Shown here piece after piece: positions 27,501-39,050 of a stretch of DNA of 64,000 nt. Every line of letters starts with the position of its first letter. Position 1 is the first letter of the stretch. A program made the translations under genes and the position numbers. This DNA comes from Gymnogyps californianus (lineage: Eukaryota; Chordata; Aves; Accipitriformes; Cathartidae): NCBI RefSeq assembly GCF_018139145.2, contig NC_059478.1, positions 25,575,001 through 25,639,000 of the forward strand, in the 5' to 3' direction. Below the pieces are notes generated by a model. That model was not told the origin of the DNA, searched no databases, and saw nothing but the letters and a program-made list of their open reading frames with translations.

Positions 27501-28593
27501 ATTGGCCTATCAGGATATGGTATGCAACAATAATTTCCAAAGATGATGACTAAAGGGAAAGGTTTATGGCTAGTCCACTGGGCATATCAGAGTTTCTCAT
27601 AAAAAAAATCTTATCTTAGGTTGTAAATTCCACTGCCTAATTAAGTCCATAGAACTATAAGTCTGTTGATTTTGCAGAAAATAAAATACACTAGAACTCT
27701 GATCGCTACTAAAAAAAAAAAATAATAATTTCAGTTGAAGCATAAAGGCTTCTCATAAATTAGCCTACATATTAGCTGTAAGTCTTTTTTAGGGGGACAA
27801 ACAGAAAGGTATAAACTTAAATAAAATTCAAGTCAGTACTCTTGACATTTTAGCTTTCAACTATCAAGATACCACCTATCAGAATACGAAAGTGGAAAGT
27901 CCCCCGTACTTAAAGCAAATATAGTTCCCACCTTCAAAGGAATGCAACATTAAGAGTGATCATCTGCACTTATACAGCACCTTTCATCTGAAGGCCATAA
28001 AGCAAACATATATGCACATACACCTGAATGGTCGAGCCTGTCATTAAAACATGATTCATGTATTCTTACAGGGTAGCACTTAAAACAGCAGAACTCCAGC
28101 CAAGCCTTCACACCTCTTGGCAAATTGACCATTTTCAAGGCAATCCTCATGTGGCTGGGCAAAGATCCCAGCCGAGTTCAGGCAGACCCTTGCCCCCGGA
28201 TCAGGGCACGGGTTTCCGCAGCCGGCTTTCCCCGCAGCGCTTAGGCGTCCTGCAGCACCCGCTCCCCCTCACACCTCGCCCCCGGGGCGAACGCAGCCCC
28301 TCCACGCACCTGCTCACCTCACCGCATCGCTCACCTCACCGCACTACCGGCGGGGGGGGGGGCGGCGGGACCCCGCCGGCTGCCCCTGCCCCTCCGCTAG
28401 AAGGGTGCCCTTCCACGGCGCGGCTCCTCTCCGCCCTCGCCGCCTCTCGGGGGGTGCCCCCCACCCGCAAGGACCTTCCCCTTGCTGGCCACCCCGGAGA
28501 AACGCGGGCCGCCCCCGCCCCGCTCTCTGCTCGAGCCCCCCTCCGCCCCTCGCGCGCTGCCCCCAACTGCCGCGCGCGCGCGCCGGCCGTTAC

Positions 28594-28760
28594 CTGAGCG
28601 GCGGCGCCAGCAGGGCCTGCGGGCGGCGCGGGCTCTCATGGCCGCATACCCCACCCGCGGACCAACCCCCGGCCCCTCAGCAACCCGGCGAGGATCTGCC
28701 CCGCCGCTGCGGCAAGCGAGGGGGCCCCATGTGAGGAGGGAGCCCAGCTGCGGGATCCGG
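28594..28760 (-). other. TESK2: Probable TESK2 non-coding exon 1 (5' end uncertain)
   Basis: On the minus strand the island contains a consensus splice donor, CCGCTCAG followed by GTAACGG, with the exon's last base at 28594. It is upstream of, and on the same strand as, the TESK2 coding exon, whose acceptor lies 8 kb away. The coding exon itself begins with untranslated sequence, so an upstream leader exon is expected. The 5' limit given here is a guess within the CpG island. Frames of up to 177 codons in this GC-rich DNA have no supporting similarity. Confidence 0.55.
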
Positions 28761-29292
28761 GGCCGTGACCGCCGCGGCTCCTCCTCCCCCGGCCGCGGCC
28801 CCGGCCCCCGCCCCGCCTCCTCCTCACGTGCCCGCCCCACCGGCCAGCTCCGCCGCCGAGCCGCCCACAGCGCCGGGGCGGCACCCGACCAGGAGCCCTC
28901 CCTCCCTAGCAGCCAATCGGCGCCGGGCAAAGCTGGATGGACGGTGGCGCTCGGCCAATGGAAGAAGGGAAGCCGGGCGGAGGGACTCGCAGGTAGTCCA
29001 CGTGAGTGCCCCTTTCTAATTGGTCACGAGCCACTTGAGAAGCAGGCAGTTTGACCAACCATAGGAGCGACAACAACTCCCGAGAGAAGAGCGGGAGCCA
29101 GTGGCAGGAAAGACAGAGGGGCGTTGCTAAGGGCGCCTCACTTTCACTGGTCAGCCTTTGAGGGCGGATTATAAATAAGAGAGTTAGCCAGTAGGAGTGT
29201 GGTGCGCGTGGTGACGGACGGGCGGAAGAGCCAATCCCCGTATGTTTATAAGCAGCGATGGGCGTGAAGCTGTCAGCGGGACGGGCACCCTA

Positions 29293-29400
29293 ATGGGCGC
29301 GGAGGGCAGTGCGACCGGGCCGGCCTCGGCCCGGCCGCCATCGCGACGGCGGGCCGGGGCGCTGAGGAGAGCCGCCGGCGGCGGCGGCGGCGGTGGAGGA

Positions 29401-29454
<54 letters not shown>

Positions 29455-29520
29455 GCCGCCGCCGCCCCCGCCCCCGCCCCCGCCCCCCCTGCGGTCCCGC
29501 ACCGCGGGCGGCGCCGCTGA
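29293..29520 (+). other. Plus-strand ATG frame through the CAG tract (poly-alanine), coding status unknown
   Basis: An ATG at 29293, 46 bases after a TATA-like box and 58 after the end of a CCAAT box, opens a frame of 75 codons. It reads Arg/Ala/Ser-rich, then Gly9, then a long poly-alanine run through the CAG tract (GCA phase), then Ala-Pro repeats, and stops at 29520. In the CAG phase the tract would be poly-glutamine, but that frame has a TGA at 29363 and no ATG after it. I know no protein with this arrangement. It may be only the 5' leader of a divergent non-coding transcript. Confidence 0.12.
29405..29452 (+). repeat. (CAG)16 trinucleotide repeat followed by a CCG/CCCCCG tract
   Basis: Sixteen uninterrupted CAG units, preceded by a short GGC repeat (about 29377-29392) and followed by CCG and CCCCCG units to about 29488. 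The tract sits in the promoter CpG island, about 155 bases downstream of a plus-strand TATA-like box. Plus-strand frames give poly-Gln, poly-Ala or poly-Ser; minus-strand frames give poly-Leu, poly-Ala or poly-Cys. Confidence 0.97.
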
Positions 29521-29700
29521 GGCGGGGGCTGGGGGTGTGCGCCAGCGGCCGCCAGCCGGTAACCGACCGTCCGTCCGGGAAGCGCAGCAACCCCCGTCCT
29601 TTTCGAGAGGGGCTGCCTGGCGGCCCGCGGGGCCTCACCGCGCACCTCGGGCCTGCGCCGGCTCGGGCCTCCGTGCTGCAGGTTCTGCCAGCTCTTGGCC

Positions 29701-32700
29701 CTAAAAGCTGACCAGCACTGCAGCCAGGTCCGGCACCGACCCTCACCCCTCCGCCCGGACGGCCATTTACACGCGGCTGGGGCAACACCCGACTTCAAAG
29801 TGACCATAATTGGGCTCCGTGGCAGCATCCCTGCTGTTATTACCTCTAATTACCTGTCCCCCTACTATGTTTCCCACAGGATTCATCCCTTGTTCTGGTC
29901 TCTTCCTCCCTCCAGGTCTTGCAACTTCAGCATTTTACTCGAACTCTTCCCTTTTTTCCCAGCTGCCTGCACCGCAGTGGCGGTGTCAGTCACAGCAGAG
30001 ACGGACGCTGCACAGAACATCCTGCTCAGCCCCTCGAGCCCCTACCTGTAGCCTGCTTGATGCATCTCAAATATCCTGAGGTTTTGGCTGCCAGGCTGTA
30101 GTAAGGCTGTGATTTTCACATACAAACTGTTATTTTTCAAATTACAACTTATCCACATGTAGGCGGCCTGTAACAGGTATAGAAAAAGATACCTTTCTTC
30201 CTGCTAGGACGCGCTCCCAAACTTCAAGTATCCATTCCAAAGCACGGCAGGACTAGAACATCTCATTAAATGGTTGTGAGGGGATTTTGGTTTTGTTTTA
30301 CGTTGGCAAGGGACTGATTTTTTCCCTGACCTCACCTTTGGCAAAGGCTGAGCTATTTTTACTGAAACCCTTCAAAAAACAGAGTTCATTTGCTGTAGAG
30401 TCTTGGATAGAATAACCAAATCCCAAACAGTTAAAACCGGCAGAGCTGTAACTAAAAAGGTCTCAGACAAGAACACGTCGCTCAACCTTGCCATACCATA
30501 TTAGTAGTATATTTTCTCATTATCCTTTGTCACTAAGTTTACATCTTATCTTTTCAGCTTGATCCAAAATGTGCTTGAGGGAGTTTCGTGTTGGAAACAT
30601 TAGCACCAACTCTACAAATAATACCGAACAGAGATTTTTCCTTACAGTTGGATTAAAATCTCTACTGTGCAATTTATTGATTGAATTTAGTCTCAGAATT
30701 TCACCCAAGTCTACAGTGAAACTTTCTCTGTATATTTAATGACAAAAAATGTAATCATTTCTGCACAGGTAACAGATTAAAAGTACTTTGTGTGGGGAAA
30801 AAAATTGTCCTGTTTTCTTAATGTCTTCATTTTCCTTCTGGATTTCGGCTGTCCCGAAACCAGGACAATTTCCTTCACAGGAAATTTTCCCACACTCCCA
30901 AATGTTAAATATCAACCATATGCAAACATCTATTCTAATGACAGCTCAAACATGGGGTGCAGCAAAGCTTTTGTAATTAAGCCATTAAACAATTATTATC
31001 ATATCCCTCATATTTTAATCAGTGACGAAGCAGATGGAACTACTCAGATCCATCAGTGTCTTCTGCTCTCTGACACTCAAGCAGAACTGAGCTCCAGAAC
31101 GGGGCTTTTCAGCAAGACTAATTTTTTAGAACTTATTTTTTAAAGTTAAATGTCAACGCTTTACATTTTGCTGGGATTTATCTAAGCAAGGTGAAAAGAG
31201 TTTACAAAGCCAACTCTGAAACATCTCCGTCTCCGTGGTCATTCACTATGCCAGGGTGCAGGGATCCCTGCGGCTTTGTGCCGCGTTAAAGAAAGGCCAG
31301 TGCCTTCCAGTGTCATCTCACTATTCCCCCAGTATCCCTTGTCCCTGCCGGTTTGGAAGCTATTAGTTAGCTTCAAGATGACATCTGGTGGTAGCTTTTT
31401 ATTACTTCTCTTTCGGGGAGCTAATCCCAGCACTAAAGCAAATGAATTATCTTTCCCCAGTTCCCCATCATAAATTTCACCTCTTTTCTGCTTCCCAGAC
31501 AAGATACACGCTGCCTCTGCTTTTGGCCTGCAAATGTCTTACTGGTAATATCCAGAAATAAGCATCTATCCCGTGGGCTGGTGCAAAGTAACATCATTAA
31601 ATTATGCCAGTGTGATTCAGTCAAGTTACATCTCAGTCGGAAACACTTATACTGTATTTCATATAATGTTGCATGAGGGCCTGTGATGTATGCCACTAAT
31701 GATCCCTGTTTTGAGAGGGAAATAAGATAGTCGTATGACTCTTCCTATGGCTTTATCTCAAAGGTAAAGCCTACATTTTCAAAGCGGAAAAACATGGGTT
31801 TTGCTGGTGACCACATGTGTATGTACATCAACAGCAGAACCTTTGTCTGAGAACATCCCCCGTCCCTCCTCGCAGCTGGCAGAAGTACCCTAGCAAATCT
31901 GTGGCCTCGAAATCTGCAGAAGACGACTGGCTTTTGTAGTCTTCCTCTGTTTCCCGGAGAGAGGAAAATGAACATTGCATCAAAGAGACTCATCAAAGGC
32001 AAAGTCTTGCAGATGTCACAGCATACTTCGTTCTAACGATCTCTCTCTTGCATCCCAGAAGGGTCACGCAGCCTGTAAATACCGCAGCAGGAAGCTCTGC
32101 TCACGGCGGGTATTCCCCGCTCCCCCAGCTGCCCCCGGGCTGGCTGCCCCATGCAAAGATCAGCCACTCCAAAAAACAGCTCTGTGGCTTGCGGTTTCCT
32201 CCTCTCTGCTCTCAGACTGACTCTTCCCCAGACAGATCACTATGGCTTTTTAAATGTAACCGGTTTGGCAAAAGAGCGGCCAAGTGTTAACTCACAGGGT
32301 GGCAATAAAAATAGATGTGAGAGAAGCTGGGTGAGAGCAGGCAGGAGGGGGAATTCCCTTCCCCTGGGCTTTGGAAACACCCCGGAGGAGAGAAGTTTGG
32401 GAGATTTCGCCTTCCCAAGGAGAAAGATGCTGCAATGTAGCCATGCCACTGTTGCCTCCAGTGTAGCAGAGCAGGTGTTTTCCCCAACAGAGAGGTTTTG
32501 TGGGCTCCGAAATTAAACAAGTGTCAGGCAACGGGGACTGTCTCTTTCCCTTCCCAGGGGACGAAGACAGTGGGTCGACTTCACAGCACTGTGATGAGAT
32601 TGGGCATTTTAGTGATTTAACCCAAGAAATACTTTATGTAATGAAACCTGTCAAGGAAAAACATCTTCTTTAGATAGGGTTGGTCAAATTCTGCTCTGAT

Positions 32701-35700
32701 TTACACCAGCGGAGATCTGGAGTCACGTCACGGGAGCCAGAGGAGAGGGTCCCACCGGGACTGCCTGGTATTTGCCCTTGTCTAATGTCAATGTTGTCCC
32801 TTTTCTAGCCCCTGTCCTAGGTGGACATTTAACGGGACAGCCATGAAAAATGATCCCTTTAGGCTTTCAGTCACACACCAAACCCCCAAGATTTCAAAAA
32901 GCATCTTAACGGGTTCCCCTGGAGGCGCATCCTCCCACCCGCACCTCCCTCAGCCAGCTTTGCAGGTGGCCTTTGCAGACCAAGGTGAGGTTTGCTCATG
33001 GGTGAGAGGCCATTTCCCACCGCTCTGGGCAGGGGAAGGCACAGCTGGGGCTGCGCTTGGACCGCGTGCTCCTTGTCATGTCGTGACCATCCTCCTGGCA
33101 GCAAGGAGGGCTCCGCGGGGGCTGCCTGCACGCTGTCCTCTGGACGAGGATTTACATGCCTGCTGATGAGGAACGGGGTTAATGATTCTGTCTCACCACC
33201 GGTGCGGACAAGGCACCCAGCATGTCCTTGTGCACAAAGCCATGCTGCCGCGTCAGCCCAAACCTGGCACCGCGCATCTCTGCATGAGACCTGGCAACCG
33301 TGGGATTGTCAGAGCATCTTCCACGTTCCTCTTACAGGAGGCTGGGCAGAGCCCAGGCGGGAGGCTGGCAGCAGTGCCAGACACCCTGCCTCCGGAACCA
33401 GAGAGGACTTGTGCTGGGGCAGATGGATATTCCCATTTAGGCAGCTGCCGTGCTGTGCCCGGTGCCATGGTCTTGTGCTCCCCTGCCTGCTCATCACGCC
33501 CATCTGCTGTCCTGGCTTCAACTCAGAGCCTGTCCACACTGCAACGGTGCCGTGGTATGGCTATAGCCAAGCTCCTGGTGGTACCACAGGCATGGAGCGG
33601 AACAGAGCTGGCCAGCTTGCTCCCGCCTGCTCCACAGTGCTCCCAGCCGTGAGGCTGTGCAAGCACCGGGACGGTGAGCCAGGACTGACACCCTGTGTCA
33701 CTGTGCCTGGGTGGCTTCAGCCCTGGGGAGAGCCCATCAGACCATGCTCCAGCCCTTAGGAGCTGAGGGGCAAAGGGTGAGACCCCAGTGCTCAGGGCAC
33801 GCCTGGGGCATGGCTCCTCTCAGCAGTCCCTGAGTTTTTGGGTTGTCTGATACCAAAACACCAGTTTTGTAGGGGAAAATCTTGAACATCTGACGAAGAT
33901 GTATTCACAGTAACACCCACCAGAGTGCAGAAATATGGACTTGCACTAGCTTGGACCGTGGCGGACGCCCAAAGAGACCACGCAGTCCTATTCAGCATCG
34001 AGGCCACCAGCCCACATGGCCATCAGTCCCACCTCTCCTGCCCCATGCCAAGGCCCGAAAGGGTTCCTGCATTGCCTCGTGCACCGTCCTCACACCCCAG
34101 CTAAGCCAACTGCTCTCTGGGATGAAAGCACAGCTTTTTGCCTCCCCGGGCTGCGCAGCAGCCTCCCCTCCTCTGGTTACACTCCTCACACTAGCTGTCC
34201 TTATCTCTGCAATTACAATGGTGCAGAGACCCGTTGTGACACTCAAATCGGAGACCCCTGCCACAGCGGAACTCTTCAGCTTATTCCCCCAGCCACCCTG
34301 GGCTTGGGCACCCTCAGCTCTGCCTCTGCTTCCTCTAGCCTGGGCTTTCTGCAGAGCTTCAAGACCTACAAGCATCCAGCTGCTACCAGATCCCTGCTCG
34401 GCTGACTGAGAGATCCCGCTTTCGGATCAGCATGACCCTGTATACATTCAGGTCTCCTAGCCACTTAATTTTCCCTGGCTCCCTGAGCCAGCGAAGTCGC
34501 AGTGTTTATTATTCCTCTCGCAGAACAGTTCTCTATCTCCAATGCTTTGCTGTCTGATCTGCTTTTTTTCTTTGGTTTTGTTTTTCCTTTCTTCCTTCAC
34601 TGGGTTACAAAGCTGTGAAGGGCCCTTGGAAAGGAAGATGAGTCAGGACAGATAAGCAGGGGGAAGAAGACAAGCTCCCAGCCTTGAAGTCAGGTTCACT
34701 GCCTGCGTCACTGTTATTAAAAATAGATGAATGGCAGTGCTCTTTGCATTGGAGGAGCGACAGAGGAGATGTAATAACCCGGGCTGCTGAGCAAATGCTC
34801 CCTCTGTCTGCCTGCAAGTCACCCAGTAGCATCTTCTGCTCTTTGATAAATTCTTTTTTCTTGGCTCTGACTTGTGGGATTTAATTTGCCTTTCATAAAA
34901 AATTGTTTTAATGTTTCAACCTTGGAGAGGAGGGGGAGTGACTCACCTTGGATTAGCTCTTCTGCTCCAGTCAGTTGGCTACCAGCTCCCTTGAGAACTA
35001 AAAATGCCTTCAAGTGCCAAGTCCGTCTCCCTTTGAGAGCAGCCCCTCCCTCCATCCCACAGTGAAGTGCTTCCCTGAGGGTGAGCGAGCAGCCATCTGG
35101 GGGTGATATATTGGCCCGTCTACCCCAAGACCAACTCTGGTCATGCCCAGCCCTCCTGAAGAAGCACGTTTGCAAGGTGGCACGGGGCAGGCTGGGATCC
35201 GCTGAGCTCTCTGCAAGGGCAGGGTGCGATGTGCGCCCCTGGGTGCTCCCGGTGCCCCGTGGCGAAGGGCAGAGGACAGAGAGGCTGAACCACAAGAAAT
35301 GGGATGATTTACATGAACCCAGAGCCCAGGTGAACCACCCGCGACCCAGCAGTGCTGGCCGCAGCTGCCATCCCTCTGCCCAGGGCTCCCGCCGCTGCGA
35401 CCACTCACCTCTGGGCTGTCTGAAAGAGGCAATCGCTCTTCAGATTGTGTGGGGCCGCGCTGGGGTGACAGCGGCAGCGGGACCAAAGCTGTGCTGCTGC
35501 TCTGCTCGCTCAGGGGACGCTCAACCCGTGTCGTAGCCTGGGCTGGGGGACACAGCCCAAGCACTGAGCTTACGCATCTCTCCCAGGGCCAACATCTCCC
35601 TCCCTCCCACCTATACCCTTACTCCCCCTCAGCCCTTTTGCTGCCACTATTTTCCACTCACTTGTTTTCTATTATCTGCTTCTTCCTATTAAATTAACAT

Positions 35701-37780
35701 AATCAACATTATCATCTCTGGCCTGCTCTGGTCTTTGGCCACCAGCCAGAAACAAAAGGACAGGAGCTAAATAAAGCCACTGCAAGAGAGAGCGTGACAC
35801 TGGCAGAAGTCGATGCCGTGTTTTTTGAGCACAAAACTTTCTTTCAGAAGTTATTCTAAGAAGTCCTCAACTCTCGTTGCTACCCAGACCTGTCTGGTCT
35901 ACATGCTGCATGGGTTTGCAAGGGTGTTTTCAGTCCTTCTTGAGAACAGCCCAGGGCCACTACCCCCTGAGCAAGTCAGAGCCCCTATATAGCCCACACG
36001 GACATAGGGGGCTGCTGCCTGGTATCCGAGGGGAATATTTTTACTCGCTCCATGAGAAAGTGGCAGTGCACCGGCGGGACGTTAAAGTGCCCCTTGTTTT
36101 TCCTCCCTTCTCCAGGGTGGGAGAGCAGCAGTGTCACTGCAAAGACACTGTCACACCAATGCAGTAACTTTTCTCGCTCCCAACCGCCCCTTCTGTGCTA
36201 TGGGGAGCTGAAGGTGCCTCATTAGTGTGTTAATCATAATCCTAATGAGTGAGGAGTTCAGCTAAAGTAATAGCAGTGACCTGCAGGGGGGCTCATCTGC
36301 CCAGGTTTATCATGCTGCTCACAAACCCCTTGGGGAATGCCAGCCCACCGCTCTCCTTGTTCCCCAGCTGTTGAAGATACCCCATGCCATGTCTATATGC
36401 TTAATTAAAGCAGAGGGACCGGTAACCTTGACGACTGAGAGCTGCTATCTGTAAGTCAGCTGAGATGGATATTATTTCGGCGTCTCCAGAGAGAGACCAG
36501 AGGAGAGACGTGAGTCAGAAGCTTGCAGTCGTCGGACTCGGTTGTGAGCCATGGTCACAGCCAGCAGTGCTGACGTCCCCTGGAGCTCATGTCCTCCCCA
36601 GGGATGGGTGCTGAGGGGGATGGAAACGCCCTGGTCCCTCGCCGGTGAGATTCGGCAGGCTCCGAGGTGCCGGGTCGGGTGGTACACACTGCAGCACCGA
36701 GAGCCCAAGCCTGTCTGGCGCAAAGGAGGCTTTGCTCTGCTGGGCAGCTCTGCAGCTTCCATGGGAGCAGAAGACTCTTGTAACTTACCAAGAAGTTGTA
36801 AATACATTAAAATAATTCCCCTTAGAACTGGGAAATTTGTACAAGCCCAATCACTTCTGCCTTAACCGGATGCCAGAAAGTGGTACATCTAGTTTTGGTG
36901 GCGATAAGTAGCAAGCAGCTAGAAACACATTTCCAATGAGGGGCTGAGATTTAATTATTTTTTTTTTTAAGGAGCTGGTAAACGACGTGATCAGTTCTGC
37001 ATCAGATCAACCCTGTTCTCTTCTACCTGCCTCTGAACTGAGGGCAGGAGCTACCAAGGAGCCCCACATTGAAGAAGGAAGGCAAAACCTCTCAGGGAAC
37101 AAAAATATCCATTTCCACCTTCCTCCTCTGTCCCGTGGTGCTGCAGACATGGGTATCGGGATGGAGAAGGGGACACACAGCCCCACCTCTGCCAAAGCTG
37201 CCCAAGAGAGGGTCAGCAAGGACCACGCCATGACGTGGGGCCCTCAGATGCCTCCAAGGCCCCATGTTCTTTGCATCTTATGGGCAAAGGGCACCTTCCC
37301 AGATCAGAGGAGCCCCAAATCTTCCCGTTGTTTCTGTGAGAGCTGATGGGGCAGGACAAGAGGGTTCACACCAGCTGCACCACATGAAGCTGGGGTTGGG
37401 GAGGAAGCACCATGACAAGGGATTTGCAAGGGGGTTTTTGGTCCTTCCAGAGAACAGCCTGGGCGCAGGGTGCCTGGCCGGGCCCCTGGCCACCACCAGC
37501 TTCCTAATGGGGTTTCTTCTTCAGAAATGCAGACCAGAAGAGAGCGGTCAGACTTTCTGAAGGACGGCTGCTGGCTCAGCCCTCACAATGCCTGGATAGG
37601 GCTGGCCAGCCCCCAGGAGGCTGGGAGGGATGTGGGGCCAGGGGGTGCCCCACTGGCTGCAGGATGCCCTGAGAAACCAGCCGTGGCATCTTGAGCGCCC
37701 AGCTCAGCCCTGGCCAGGGCAGCATCCAGGGGTGCTTGGAGCAGCTCTGCACCCAGCTGTGCCCACAGACCCGGCTACCC
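29701..37780. other. Intergenic GC-rich region without a supported gene
   Basis: Between the two promoters I find no exon with both splice signals and a credible protein. There are many overlapping frames on both strands, for example 32992-33759 plus and 35010-35564 minus. They have no recognisable domains and follow base composition. A possible donor (GCCAGCCG/GTAACC near 29560) could belong to a divergent non-coding transcript. The AT-rich inverted repeat at 36218-36249 is the only structured element noted. Confidence 0.5.
36218..36249. repeat. Inverted repeat of homeodomain-like ATTA/TAAT sites
   Basis: Perfect 8-base arms, CTCATTAG and CTAATGAG, are separated by 16 bases that contain a further TTAATCATAAT. 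The cluster of ATTA cores in otherwise GC-rich DNA resembles homeodomain binding sites in conserved enhancers. Function is inferred only from the motif. Confidence 0.5.
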
Positions 37781-38300
37781 CGAAACAGTGCAGGGGCCCG
37801 AGGGTGATGCCCCGTGTTGGGCTTGGCCACTGTCCCCATCCCTCTATGGGGCAGAAGTGGGAGTGCCAGGCTCAACTGGGGGTGCCAGGGGCTATGCGGG
37901 ACCAGATTGGGGGATGGTGAGGGCCTGGGCCGGGGTCACTCGGACCAGCATGGGGTGACGGGGTGGTGCAGGACCAGACCGGGGGTGCCCAGGACAGGGA
38001 AGGACTGGACCAGGGGTTCCCTGCCCGAACCAGGGGTGACCGGTCCAAGGATGCCGAGGCCGGTGCGGGACCGGAGCAAGAGTGCCCTGCCCGAACCGGG
38101 GGTGCCGGGGATCAACCGGCGATGCTGGGGGCGGTGCCGAACCGGACCGAGGGTGCCGGGGGCCGAACCGGGACCGGACCGGGAGCGCTCTGCCCGAAAC
38201 GGAGGTACCGGGTACCGGACCGGGAGCGGCGGGGCCGGTGCGGGGCCGGACCGGGGATGCCGGGGCCGGACCGGACGGGGGTGCGGGGGGTGCCGGGCGT
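37780..38300. repeat. Degenerate GC-rich minisatellite upstream of the mucin-like gene
   Basis: The stretch is built from variants of units such as GGACCGGGGGTGCC and CTGCCCGAACCGGGGGTG. Copies of CTGCCCGAA occur at 38021, 38087 and 38190, so spacing is irregular (66 and 103 bases). The repeat leaves many frames open on both strands (ORFs of over 400 codons), which explains the spurious long ORFs here. It ends about 140 bases before the start codon of the mucin-like gene. Confidence 0.7.
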
Positions 38301-39050
38301 GCGGGGGTGGCAGCGGCCCCCGCCCCGCGCCTCCGGGGCCGGGGCTGGACCACGTGCCGCCCGCCCCGCCCCGGCCGCCGTCCCGCCCCGGCGCCGCCCC
38401 GGTGCCGCCGGCGGAGCCAGCGCGGATCGGCCCAGCATGGAGGGGACGCGGCGCGCCCTGCTCCGCCTCGCCGCCGCCTGCTGCCTGCTCTGCGCCCTGC
38501 CAGGTACCGGGGGCGGCCGCCCGAGGGGTACCGGGGCGGGGGGCAGCTCGGGGGGGGTCCCGCCCGTCTCGCCGCGGCGGGGAGCGCAGCGCCGGGGCAG
38601 CCGTCGGGGCAGCGCCGGGGCCCGGGCTCCTCCGCTCGCTGGTGGGGCTGCGGGAGGGGGGTCTGGGGAGCCCTCCCCGGGGACGGAAACCTCCGGGGAG
38701 CAGCGCCCCGGGCATGGCCCCGAAACTCGGGCGAAGTGCCCCCGGCCCCGGGCGCCGTCGCCCCGGCGGGCGCGCAGGTAAGGTCGCCCAGGGATGCTCG
38801 GGGGGGGGCTCGGGCGAGCCCCGCGCTCAAGGCAGCAGCGAGGCCGCCCGCCCCGGCCTTGCCCATACAAGGCAGCTGCAGGCAGCGCTCGCCCCGCGGG
38901 CGCTGCTCCCCCGCCAGCGGCGCCGGGCCGGCTTCGCCTCCCCGGCCCAGCGGGGAACCCAAGGGGATGCGCGGGGAAGGGAGCAGCGAGCCCGGAGGCG
39001 CTCGCCCACCAGCGTCCAGCCCTGCGAGCCCCCCCGTCTCCCACCCTGCA
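37900..39050 (+). promoter_or_regulatory. GC-rich CpG-island promoter of the mucin-like gene
   Basis: Very GC- and CpG-rich DNA surrounds the first exon. It includes GGCCGGGGCTGGACCACGTG upstream, an E-box CACGTG at about 38351, and repeated CCGCCCCG boxes between 38358 and 38400. No TATA box is seen. The transcription start cannot be placed precisely. Confidence 0.6.
38437..38503 (+). CDS. Mucin-like gene exon 1: start codon and signal peptide
   Basis: The ATG at 38437 has a strong context (A at -3, G at +4) and encodes MEGTRR followed by an Ala/Leu/Cys-rich hydrophobic core ending in CALP. The donor is CTGCCAG/GTACCGG, phase 1. The chromatin context is the CpG island. Putting the signal peptide alone in exon 1, followed by a long first intron, is common in type I membrane protein genes. 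Confidence 0.85.

Larger units (their letters stand above)
20555..28593 (-). other. TESK2: TESK2 intron 1
   Basis: This 8 kb interval joins the probable non-coding first exon (donor CTCAG/GTAACG at 28594/28593) to the first coding exon (acceptor at 20554). Its content is AT-rich apart from the CpG island at the right end. It contains several long homopolymers, listed separately. Open frames such as 22482-22808 on the minus strand have no flanking splice signals or recognisable domain, and I read them as chance. Confidence 0.6.
28170..29700. promoter_or_regulatory. CpG-island promoter of TESK2, probably bidirectional
   Basis: The sequence shifts abruptly from AT-rich to very GC- and CpG-rich. 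It includes an alternating CG tract (28571-28583) typical of NRF-1-bound promoters, Sp1-like CCGCCC boxes, and CCAAT boxes at 28913, 28955 and 29231 on the plus strand plus one on the minus strand at 29019-29023. TATA-like elements occur at 29170 (TATAAATA) and 29247 (TATAAGCA). A GCCGCCATC YY1-like site is at 29334. The TESK2 first exon lies on the minus-strand side. The CCAAT box at 29231 and the TATA-like box at 29247 point to the plus strand, so divergent transcription is likely. Start sites cannot be placed from sequence alone. Confidence 0.8.

Noticed and set aside
29393..29704. Plus-strand poly-glutamine and poly-proline frame through the CAG tract
   Set aside because: The frame begins at a GTG, has a TGA at 29363-29365 upstream and contains no ATG before the repeat. 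A poly-Gln protein is therefore not supported unless an upstream exon supplies the start.
29184..29828. Minus-strand frames of 214 and 171 codons with poly-alanine or poly-leucine
   Set aside because: They arise from the CAG/CCG repeats and CpG-rich DNA, and no splice signals or similarity support them.
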